Assembly: GCA_020638175.1 (NCBI GenBank)
Contig: JACKJA010000002.1
Span: forward strand, 1,860,001-1,924,000
DNA from: Rhodospirillales bacterium
Lineage (GTDB): Bacteria; Pseudomonadota; Alphaproteobacteria; Micavibrionales; Micavibrionaceae
Direction: 5' to 3'
Length of the DNA: 64,000 bases
Shown here: piece by piece, positions 52,732 through 60,042 of the stretch
How the letters are laid out: every line of letters begins with the position of its first letter
How positions within the stretch are numbered: position 1 is the stretch's first letter
Translations under genes and position numbers: made by a program
Notes under the pieces: model-generated
What the model was told of the DNA's origin: nothing
Databases searched by the model: none
The model's input: only the letters and a program-made list of their open reading frames with translations

Positions 52732-53307
52732 TCAGGCCGCCGCATCCATTCCCAGATTGATATTCAAAACAATCGACAGTTTATCAAGCGCCTCGCGCTC
52801 CTCACGGCTAATACTCAGGTATTCATCAAATGTGCGCACAGGCCGGTGCCTGACAACTGCCAGCGTTCTGTCCATGTAATAGCGGAAAAATAAAGAAACT
52901 CTGTAAAAGAAACTGCCCTCCGGGTCCATTTCCCGGTACGCCAGCGCCACATTCAAGGCGATATCCATCAAGCTGCTTTTGAAAAAAAAGATTTCCCGCG
53001 CCGATATATGAAGGGACATAACCCCGATCGCACGGTCACATTCCTGACAAACCTGATCGAGACCCGCCTGCCATTCATGCCATTTTTCCTTACGCTCCAG
53101 TGTTCCCTGCAAAACAGACTCAACGATTTCCGATTTACAGCAATCCTCAGCAAATCCGGTCAACAAGGATTCGAGCATCTGCCTTTCAGCTTGCTCAGCC
53201 TCTTGTCCGCCCGCCTGGTCGCACAGACTAACCCATAACCCCACGCGATAAGGCAGTTTTATAATCAAATCGCGTTGTTCATCTGTGAACGGCTTCAAAT
53301 AATCCAA
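52732..53307 (-). CDS. unknown paralogue 2 of 3 in the suc operon
   Basis: A 191-residue protein related to the genes at 52155 and 53326. The shared block is LIIKLPYRVGLWVSLCDQ, followed by a helix-rich middle (DIALNVALAYREMDPEG) and an end with SREEREALDKLS. Cys residues cluster in this copy (about eight), unlike the other two. Gap of 22 nt to the next paralogue. Function unknown. Confidence 0.75.
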   Translation of the reverse strand: MDYLKPFTDEQRDLIIKLPYRVGLWVSLCDQAGGQEAEQAERQMLESLLTGFAEDCCKSEIVESVLQGTLERKEKWHEWQAGLDQVCQECDRAIGVMSLHISAREIFFFKSSLMDIALNVALAYREMDPEGSFFYRVSLFFRYYMDRTLAVVRHRPVRTFDEYLSISREEREALDKLSIVLNINLGMDAAA

Positions 53308-53325
53308 AACGATTATCCCCGGTTT

Positions 53326-53931
53326 TTATTTTGTTTTTGACGCCTTTTCCTGATCGGTCCGCAAAGCCACCAACAGCTTGTTGATTGCTTCCTTCTCGGC
53401 AGGACTGATATTTTCCGGGCTTGGATCATCAGCCCCAACCAGCTCCGTAACAACATCTTTCAGCTTGGTTACGAAACCGCCCCAGATCGATCCCGACTCG
53501 TCATCGTCATACATATTGAATTCGCCGTGCGCTTCCGCCACACGAATAGCGATTTTACGCAAAACAAACCGGAATTTTTTGATATCCGTTTCAGACAGGA
53601 TCGGGGTCAACAACGCCACAGCCCGGGCAGCTTCTTCGGGAACGTGCAGAGCATCATCGGCCCACGCATCCCAGAGATCACGGCTATCAAGGGTTCCCTG
53701 GCATATCTGGCGGATAAAGGGGGGAACATGGACTTCCGATGATAAATCGGACAGCAAGCGTTCCATCGCCCGCATTTCCTTTTTATCATCATCCTCGCCC
53801 CCTTCGTCGGCGGCATGGCTGACCCATATGGCGACTTTATAAGGCAAGCTAACCAGCAACAACCGATCTTCCGACGACAAATTGTCGATCCGAAATCTTA
53901 CAGGTCTTTGCTCGTCAACGCCTCTACCCAT
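53326..53931 (-). CDS. unknown paralogue 1 of 3 in the suc operon
   Basis: A 201-residue protein, the first of three tandem paralogues downstream of sucD. It has LLVSLPYKVAIWVSHAAD, then an acidic loop (EGGEDDDKKE), the middle helix KIAIRVAEAHGEF and the end SPAEKEAINKL. The start has AAAGGAATG upstream and is 20 nt after sucD. The conserved hydrophobic LPYxVxxWVS block suggests a shared interface or ligand site. Confidence 0.75.
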   Translation of the reverse strand: MGRGVDEQRPVRFRIDNLSSEDRLLLVSLPYKVAIWVSHAADEGGEDDDKKEMRAMERLLSDLSSEVHVPPFIRQICQGTLDSRDLWDAWADDALHVPEEAARAVALLTPILSETDIKKFRFVLRKIAIRVAEAHGEFNMYDDDESGSIWGGFVTKLKDVVTELVGADDPSPENISPAEKEAINKLLVALRTDQEKASKTK

Positions 53932-53951
53932 TTCTCATTCCTTTAAGCAGG

Positions 53952-54827
53952 TTACGCCGCCATCGCTTTTAACATGGCATCGCCAAGGGCCGCCGGCGAG
54001 TCCGAAACGACAAATCCGGCACGGCGCATAGCTTCCATCTTGGCGGGCGCCGTATCGTCACCACCGGAAATAATCGCCCCGGCATGGCCCATCCGTTTAC
54101 CCGGAGGCGCCGTCACCCCGGCAATGAACCCGGCAATCGGCTTTTTATTTTTGACGGATTTATAAAATTCGGCAGCTTCTTCTTCTGCCGTACCGCCGAT
54201 TTCCCCGATCATCAGGATGGATTCAGTCGCATCGTCGGCCAGGAACATTTCAAGGCAGTCGATAAAGTTCGTGCCGTTCACAGGGTCACCGCCAATCCCG
54301 ATACAGGTGGACTGCCCCAGCCCCGGCGCGGTGGTCTGCGCCACAGCTTCATAGGTCAGTGTCCCGGACCGGGAAACAATGCCGACCTTGCCTTTTTGGT
54401 GGATATGCCCCGGCATAATGCCGATCTTGCACTCATCCGGCGTAATCACACCCGGACAGTTCGGCCCGATCAGGCGGGAGCTGGAGCCTTCCAGACCGCG
54501 CTTAACACGCACCATGTCCATAACCGGTATCCCTTCGGTAATGCAGACAATCAGCTCGATTTCCGCATCAACGGCTTCGAGGATAGCATCGGCGGCAAAC
54601 GGAGGCGGCACATAGATCGCGGTCGCATTCGCCCCGGTTCTCTCGCGGGCTTCTGCCACGGTGTCAAACACCGGAACGCCCAGATGCTCGCTACCGCCCT
54701 TGCCCGGCGTCACACCGCCGACAACCTTGGTGCCGTAGGCAATCGCCTGTTCGGTGTGGAAGGTCCCGTGCGCGCCGGTAATCCCCTGACAAATCACTTT
54801 GGTTTCTTTGTTAACCAGAACAGACAT
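53952..54827 (-). CDS. sucD: succinyl-CoA synthetase alpha subunit
   Basis: The alpha subunit carries the phosphohistidine and binds CoA. The 291-residue protein has the CoA-binding GITGAHGTFHTEQAIAYGT region, GPNCPGVI, and the phospho-His in GHAGAIISGG. It is separated from sucC by about 3.8 kb of unrelated genes, although sucC and sucD are normally adjacent. It heads a run of same-strand genes through sucB. Confidence 0.97.
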   Translation of the reverse strand: MSVLVNKETKVICQGITGAHGTFHTEQAIAYGTKVVGGVTPGKGGSEHLGVPVFDTVAEARERTGANATAIYVPPPFAADAILEAVDAEIELIVCITEGIPVMDMVRVKRGLEGSSSRLIGPNCPGVITPDECKIGIMPGHIHQKGKVGIVSRSGTLTYEAVAQTTAPGLGQSTCIGIGGDPVNGTNFIDCLEMFLADDATESILMIGEIGGTAEEEAAEFYKSVKNKKPIAGFIAGVTAPPGKRMGHAGAIISGGDDTAPAKMEAMRRAGFVVSDSPAALGDAMLKAMAA

Positions 54828-55019
54828 GCCCTACTCCGCTTTAAAATTAGAAAATAAGAATCGCCCCTAAAGGACAGGATGAATGTTAAAGAATCCGCCA
54901 GACAAATCAACCAGCGAATTTTTGTTCACTTTTTAACCTGTAAAGTTTGCAAAAACAGATTAGTTTATGGTAACAAAACGGCGGTGTGTACAAAACGAGA
55001 GTAAGAACCAAAGGTTCAC

Positions 55020-56687
55020 ATGACAGCAATAACGGCGAATGCGGGTGATTTCGCCCCGGACATACAACTCATCGATCCTCTTGTAGAGGCTTTTGGCCGC
55101 TTGAAAAAAACAGGAGCGCGTCTTCTTGAAAACTTCCAGACAGCCGCAAAACCGGAACCCGTCATCCGGAACCTCAGCACAGAGAAAACACTGGCGCGGA
55201 TATACGGCTTGCCGCATCTGCTGGGTAACGACAAGATCACGGCCCCTCTGCGCGACAGCATGCTCACGAATATCAATTATGCCCCGCGCGGCAATCAGAC
55301 CAAGACAAAGATCGAATCAGCCGTCTTTAAGATGAACGGACGTTATTTCACCGTCAGTGATAAAAGCGTCAAGGCCGATAAAAATGGCCCCTTCACCGCA
55401 CAAATGGCTCAGGACAGCATCGCCTTGTTTGCGACAAATCCAAAGGCCCATACAAAAGGTCTGATCATTCGCGGCACCAATCAGGAGAAAAAAGCCCTGA
55501 CCTTGCTGGCCGCACGGGAACAGGGGCTAAAAGTCCTGAACGAGGCCGCGCTAAGCAAAGAGATTTCACCGGCCATCATGGCCCGTGCCCAATCACAATG
55601 GATGGTCCACACAAAACCGCACGGCTACGCCGCTCTGAAAGAAAACACGAGAAAAGTATGGGATTCCGTCAGCAAAATAATCCCGGAACGCCCGCGCTTC
55701 ACCGTCAAGCGCCCAACATTTGATTTCAACACCCGCGCCACCCTGCAAAAAGGGCTGGATATCGGCCACGCCCAAATTAAAAAGCTCACAGCCCCGGTTT
55801 CCTCTTTCAGCAACCGTTTGCGCCATCAATTACAAAACATTGATTTTGGATCTTTCAGCAAAAAACCCCGCATAGCCCTGTCGGCTCTTTTGCTTTCAAC
55901 GGCTGTCGGGATGGCGATCTTTTCCAATACAAGTCCTGTGAATGCCAAAATGGAACCCGTGCACACGGCAAAGCAAACCGTTTCACAGCCTCTGGACATC
56001 CCGCTCCCGAATAAAACCGCCAGCGCGGTGCCGGTCATAGAAACATTCACCGCACCGAAACCGACGGCAAAACCGGCACCAGCCTATAAAGTTCAGACGG
56101 TCACCATGGTTAAACCAGCGACCAAGCCCGAACGGCACACAACGAAAGTCGAACCGGCTCAGGTTCAGGTTAGCTATGCAGCCCCAAAACCAGTCACACA
56201 GCCACAAAAACTGTATCCGCCGCTGACAAACATAGAGAAATACCGCATCAGCTCCGGCTTTACCTCCAGACGCCTTCATCCCATCTATAAAAAATGGAAA
56301 CGCCATGACGGAACGGATTACGCCGCCCCCGCAGGAACCCCGGTAAAAGCGGCCTGCGATGGAGTCGTTACCCGGAAAAGCGCCATGGGCGGCTATGGCA
56401 GAACGGTTATTATTTCCTGCGATCAGGATTTTGTAAAAGCCGCCCTCGGTCATAACGGACGGACGGAAACGCTCTATGCGCACCTGAGTCGCTATGGAAA
56501 CATCCAGCCCGGTCAAACCGTCAAAGCCGGAGACATAATCGGCAAAGTTGGAAGCTCAGGCGATGCTTCCGGCCCGCACCTGCATTTTGAAGTGCGGAAA
56601 AACGGCCAAGCCATTAATGCCGCCAGCCTCATCAGAAAAGAGGAACCAACACGGGTCGCCTACAACCCCTCTATTCCTTATTCCTGA
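55020..56687 (+). CDS. membrane-tethered M23 peptidoglycan peptidase with large N-terminal domain
   Basis: The 555-residue protein has one transmembrane helix (about 284-301). A Pro/Lys-rich periplasmic linker (about 310-400) follows, then a C-terminal M23/LytM domain with zinc ligands His429, Asp433 (HDGTD) and His522 (GPHLHF), plus His488. Zinc ligands are complete, so it should cut peptide crosslinks. The 280-residue N-terminal part would be cytoplasmic; KGLIIRGTNQEKKALTLLAA resembles the LPD7 domain of polyvalent proteins. AAAGG precedes the ATG. It is followed by a lysozyme-like gene. Confidence 0.85.
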   Translation: MTAITANAGDFAPDIQLIDPLVEAFGRLKKTGARLLENFQTAAKPEPVIRNLSTEKTLARIYGLPHLLGNDKITAPLRDSMLTNINYAPRGNQTKTKIESAVFKMNGRYFTVSDKSVKADKNGPFTAQMAQDSIALFATNPKAHTKGLIIRGTNQEKKALTLLAAREQGLKVLNEAALSKEISPAIMARAQSQWMVHTKPHGYAALKENTRKVWDSVSKIIPERPRFTVKRPTFDFNTRATLQKGLDIGHAQIKKLTAPVSSFSNRLRHQLQNIDFGSFSKKPRIALSALLLSTAVGMAIFSNTSPVNAKMEPVHTAKQTVSQPLDIPLPNKTASAVPVIETFTAPKPTAKPAPAYKVQTVTMVKPATKPERHTTKVEPAQVQVSYAAPKPVTQPQKLYPPLTNIEKYRISSGFTSRRLHPIYKKWKRHDGTDYAAPAGTPVKAACDGVVTRKSAMGGYGRTVIISCDQDFVKAALGHNGRTETLYAHLSRYGNIQPGQTVKAGDIIGKVGSSGDASGPHLHFEVRKNGQAINAASLIRKEEPTRVAYNPSIPYS

Positions 56688-56708
56688 TCCCGGCGCGTAA
56701 ATCTCTTT

Positions 56709-56736
56709 TTAAGACATCCCTTTCATAATAAAGGCA
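56709..56736 (+). promoter_or_regulatory. weak version of the shared hydrolase promoter block
   Basis: This 28-nt stretch begins TTAAG and contains TTTCATAATAAAGGCA. It matches the block at 62198-62225 at 19 of 28 positions, by my count. A TAAA-N7-TTAA sequence overlaps its left end, a near CtrA-type box. It lies 39 nt before the lysozyme-like gene start, as in the stronger copies. Confidence 0.35.
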
Positions 56737-56775
56737 GATTTACGAAAGTAGACTGCAAAAAGATAGACACGTTTT

Positions 56776-57795
56776 ATGAGCGAAAAAAAACGCCCAAGCG
56801 GCCAATCTGCGTTTCGAGAAGCCGCTGGAAAAATCGGGAATGTGCTGGCCCCCATCGTTTTGGTTGTCGGCGGCGGCCTATTGGGTCAGCCGTTACATGA
56901 TTTTTTTGGAAAACTGGCGGGAAATAACGCCGACGAGACTCAACCGCCGACATCAGAAATTATTCCCGATTTCCTCAATATCGGGAAAATAGACCGTCTC
57001 CCCCATACATCGGCCGCCAGGTCAGGAAATCTGGTCAAAAATGGCAAGGTCAGGCTGCCGGGGTTCACAACCGGGCTGGGGCCACACCGGGATACATTCG
57101 CCGTCTCATCCGCCGTTCAAAAAGCCGTGGCAAAAGCCGCCAGAACCACCGGCAACAGTGAGGAATTTCTCTACCGTGTCTATGCAAGGGAAAGCGGGCT
57201 AACCCCCGACAGCTGTAACAATGTGAACGGCCCTTGCGGACTGGCGCAATTCCAGCCGGAAACCTTTCTGGAATTTGCTTACAAATACAAAGGGCAGTTA
57301 CCGAAAGAGCATAAAAAGCTCTACGACCAGATAAAATACGGGAAGAGCACACACTGGAAATATACAGTTACAAACCCGAAAACCAAGGCCGCCCTTCTGG
57401 AACTGCGCAACGACCCGGAAGTAGCGGCAATCCTTGGCGGCTTTCACATGAACGAGAATTTTGCCCGCGTAAAAAAAGCGCTCCCGAAAGCCATCGCCCG
57501 CCAGCTCGACGATACTGACAAATATATTGGTGGCCATTTCCTGAGTGTTGGCGGCGGCAGCAAATTCCTGAAGCTGTTACATAACCCGAAAACAGCCCAT
57601 CATGCTGCCAAAGATTACTTGCCCGAACAGGCTAAAAGTAATGAGGCCATCTTTTATTATACCAACAGCAAAGGCGCTCAGAAGCCCTGTTCTTTCAAAC
57701 AGATTCACCAGAATATCGCCCGGCAAATCGAACCGCCGACCCAGAGTATCGACATGCAAGTCGCCCAGCAAATAGAGCCGCAAAGACCGGGCTAG
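56776..57795 (+). CDS. membrane-tethered lysozyme-like (transglycosylase-type) protein
   Basis: The 339-residue protein has a probable N-terminal anchor helix (about 22-38), a linker, then a lysozyme-like domain (about 110-270). The catalytic Glu139 lies in YARESGLTP, and NGPCGLAQFQPETF resembles the GxxGLxQ motif of SLT/GH23 enzymes. It should cut the glycan strands of murein. The C-terminus is basic and Gln-rich. Downstream is a bidirectional terminator. It pairs with the M23 protein, one cutting glycan and the other peptide. Confidence 0.78.
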   Translation: MSEKKRPSGQSAFREAAGKIGNVLAPIVLVVGGGLLGQPLHDFFGKLAGNNADETQPPTSEIIPDFLNIGKIDRLPHTSAARSGNLVKNGKVRLPGFTTGLGPHRDTFAVSSAVQKAVAKAARTTGNSEEFLYRVYARESGLTPDSCNNVNGPCGLAQFQPETFLEFAYKYKGQLPKEHKKLYDQIKYGKSTHWKYTVTNPKTKAALLELRNDPEVAAILGGFHMNENFARVKKALPKAIARQLDDTDKYIGGHFLSVGGGSKFLKLLHNPKTAHHAAKDYLPEQAKSNEAIFYYTNSKGAQKPCSFKQIHQNIARQIEPPTQSIDMQVAQQIEPQRPG

Positions 57796-57800
57796 CCACA

Positions 57801-57832
57801 AAAAAACGCCCCCGGAAACGACGGCGTTTTTT
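57801..57832. terminator. bidirectional intrinsic terminator
   Basis: AAAAAACGCC (57801-57810) pairs with GGCGTTTTTT (57823-57832) around a 12-nt loop. It ends the lysozyme-like gene and the convergent 54-residue gene. Confidence 0.8.
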
Positions 57833-57848
57833 CCTATAAAGAAAAATA

Positions 57849-58013
57849 TTATTCTGGTTTTTGAACAGGAGCCGGCTGATGAACAGCATCAGGTTGCGCT
57901 GTCCCTTGATTCGCATCTGCAGGCTGGGCTGGCGCATCGCCCTCTTGTTTAAATTGTTTATTCAGAAAGTCGTTCCATTTCTTGTTATCTTTATGAATGG
58001 CATCATCGGTCAT
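57849..58013 (-). CDS. 54-residue small protein
   Basis: The frame starts MTDDAIHKDNKKWNDFL with GGAGCAGATCC directly before the ATG. The second half is a low-complexity Gln/Pro/Ala/Asp stretch (APAQPADANQ) and probably disordered. It is flanked by a terminator on each side, so it has its own transcript. No family recognised. Confidence 0.6.
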   Translation of the reverse strand: MTDDAIHKDNKKWNDFLNKQFKQEGDAPAQPADANQGTAQPDAVHQPAPVQKPE

Positions 58014-58064
58014 GGATCTGCTCCTTTTTATTATTTTATGAAAACATCTTGGGCGACACCCTGC

Positions 58065-58104
58065 AAAAAAACAAAGCCCCTGTCAAGAAATGTCCGACAG
58101 AGGC
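58065..58104 (-). terminator. intrinsic terminator after the CigR-like gene
   Basis: On the minus strand GCCTCTGTC (58096-58104) pairs with GACAGGGGC (58076-58084) with one mismatch, followed by a T-rich tail TTTGTTTTTTT. It ends the sucC/CigR-like transcript. Confidence 0.7.
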
Positions 58105-58136
58105 GTTATTTTATAATTTTATAACAAAAGGAAACC

Positions 58137-58619
58137 TTAGTCCTTTGCCACCCCGGTCAGGATATCCAGAACCCGGCGCGTTGCCTTTTCTATCAAGACA
58201 ATGTCGTCCCCAACCTGCCTGACTTCCGTACCATCTTTACGTGCGGGCAAGCGGCGCTTGAGTTCATCGGGAATTTCGCGCCCCTCCAACCCCGGCGGCA
58301 AAACACCGTTTTTCTCGATATGCTGCTGTAATCCCGGCGGTAATTCATCGCGTTTTGCCAACCCCGGCGGCATGGATTTACCCTTGCCATGGCCGGCTTT
58401 ACCATGGGGCTTTTCATCTTCGACACCTAAGGCCTGACGAGCTATTTCGTCAAAGACCTCAACGATGATCTCTTTTTCCTGATTCGTAAAACCATCCACC
58501 TCATGCACCATTTCATGAGCCATATTTTTCATGGCCGGGTCTTTGTCGCTCATCGCCCAGCCAGATAATGGTGCCAGACCAAAAGCGACGACAGGAATCG
58601 TCAAGAAAAGCTTTTTCAT
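58137..58619 (-). CDS. exported CigR-like protein with PPGL repeats
   Basis: The 160-residue protein starts MKKLFLTIPVVAFG with AAGGAG before the ATG, and has a signal peptide ending near GWA. The body contains three PPGL units (MPPGLAKRD, LPPGLQQH, LPPGLEGRE) and a C-terminal strand-helix with GDDIVLIEKATRRVLDIL. This matches the RcnB/CigR-like family of small periplasmic proteins, whose roles are poorly known. It is 17 nt after sucC on the same strand and probably co-transcribed. Confidence 0.75.
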   Translation of the reverse strand: MKKLFLTIPVVAFGLAPLSGWAMSDKDPAMKNMAHEMVHEVDGFTNQEKEIIVEVFDEIARQALGVEDEKPHGKAGHGKGKSMPPGLAKRDELPPGLQQHIEKNGVLPPGLEGREIPDELKRRLPARKDGTEVRQVGDDIVLIEKATRRVLDILTGVAKD

Positions 58620-58636
58620 TACAGTCTCCTTGTGTT

Positions 58637-59839
58637 TCAAGCCGCCATCGCCTGCTTTGTTGCTTTCACGACTTTTTCAGCCGCATCGGCAAGATTATCC
58701 GCCGCGATAATCGGCAAACCGGATCCGGCGAGGATTTCCTTGCCTTTCTCGACATTGGTACCTTCGAGACGCACGACCAGCGGCACGGAAAGCTTCACTT
58801 CCTTGGCAGCGGCAATCACGCCCTCGGCAATAATGTCGCACTTCATAATCCCGCCAAAGATGTTAACCAGAACACCTTTGACCTTCGGATCGGACAGGAT
58901 AATTTTGAACGCGGCCGTTACTTTTTCCTTGTTTGCGCCACCCCCGACATCCAGGAAGTTCGCCGGCTCACCGCCATACAGCTTGATAATATCCATGGTC
59001 GACATCGCCAGCCCGGCGCCATTAACCATACAGCCGATATTACCGTCCAGCGCCACGTAAGACAGGTCGTATTTGTGGGCTTCCTGTTCTTTTTCATCTT
59101 CTTCGGACGCATCGCGCATTTCAGACACTTCGGCCTGACGGTAAAGCGCATTGTCATCAAAATTCATTTTAGCATCCAGCGCAATCACATCGCCGCTGCC
59201 CGTGACAACCAGCGGGTTTATTTCGACGATCGAAGCATCAAGGTCGATAAACGCCTTGTACATCGCCATCATGAATTTAACCGCCTGTTTCAGGCTATCG
59301 CCGGACAGCCCCAACCCGAACGCCAGACGACGTGCGTGGAAAGGCATCATGCCGGTTGCCGGATCAACATTCACCTTGATGATTTTTTCCGGGTGCTCTT
59401 CGGCAACTTCCTCGATCTCCATACCGCCTTCGGTCGAAGCCATGAAAGTCACGCGGCTGGTCGCCCGGTCGAGCAGAACGCTCAAATACAGCTCTTTCGC
59501 GATATCAGCGCCTTCCTCGACATAAAGACGCTGGACTTCTTTGCCTTCCGGCCCGGTTTGCTTGGTCACAAGGACGTTCCCCAGCATCGCTTCGGCGGCA
59601 GCCTTAACATCATCCACAGATTTGACAACACGAACGCCGCCCTTGCCGTCCGGATCGTTTGCAAAATGCCCTGCCCCGCGGCCCCCGGCATGAATTTGGG
59701 ATTTCACCACCCACACAGGCCCACCCAGCTCTTGCGCCGCTTTCACAGCCTCATCCGCAGAAAAAGCCGGGAAACCGCGCGGCACTGTCACCCCATATTT
59801 TTTCAGCAACGATTTGGCCTGATATTCATGGATATTCAT
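58637..59839 (-). CDS. sucC: succinyl-CoA synthetase beta subunit
   Basis: The beta subunit has the ATP-grasp nucleotide site and the succinate site. The 400-residue protein begins MNIHEYQAKSLLKKYG with HAGGRGAG and ends in the alpha/beta domain with VNIFGGIMKCD. AGGGG precedes the ATG. It is normally followed by sucD; here a CigR-like gene and two plus-strand cell-wall genes lie between. Confidence 0.97.
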   Translation of the reverse strand: MNIHEYQAKSLLKKYGVTVPRGFPAFSADEAVKAAQELGGPVWVVKSQIHAGGRGAGHFANDPDGKGGVRVVKSVDDVKAAAEAMLGNVLVTKQTGPEGKEVQRLYVEEGADIAKELYLSVLLDRATSRVTFMASTEGGMEIEEVAEEHPEKIIKVNVDPATGMMPFHARRLAFGLGLSGDSLKQAVKFMMAMYKAFIDLDASIVEINPLVVTGSGDVIALDAKMNFDDNALYRQAEVSEMRDASEEDEKEQEAHKYDLSYVALDGNIGCMVNGAGLAMSTMDIIKLYGGEPANFLDVGGGANKEKVTAAFKIILSDPKVKGVLVNIFGGIMKCDIIAEGVIAAAKEVKLSVPLVVRLEGTNVEKGKEILAGSGLPIIAADNLADAAEKVVKATKQAMAA

Positions 59840-59967
59840 AGAAAAACCCCTAATATTTTCAAAAAGTTAGCTCTCAGCGCCGCCGCGCCGGGAATCAGTT
59901 ACTCCCTTGTTTACCATGTCGCGCACGCTTTGGAAACGGCCTTTTACCCCGGTATCCCCCCGCGATT

Positions 59968-60006
59968 TTGATAAAATTTTAACTATTTTCCGCGAGAATA
60001 GGGGCA
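59968..60006 (+). promoter_or_regulatory. CtrA-like box and shared promoter block for the 60043 gene
   Basis: TTGA-N7-TTAAC (59968-59983) has one mismatch to the CtrA consensus. From the TTAAC on, 28 nt (59979-60006) match 23 of 28 positions of the block before the 62257 gene, both ending AATAGGGGCA. The AGAATA would be the -10, and the block ends 36 nt before the start codon. Confidence 0.55.
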
Positions 60007-60042
60007 GCGTGAACAAAACTATAAACTTTTCGAGGGACAATT

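Noticed and set aside
54922..54937. CtrA box before the M23 gene at 55020
   Set aside because: TTGT-N7-TTAAC has two mismatches, lies 82 nt from the start unlike the other copies, and lacks the AATAGGGGCA block.
58568..59971. A 467-codon open frame opposite sucC
   Set aside because: It is a shadow of sucC, with Phe/His/Arg-rich low-information sequence and no ribosome site.
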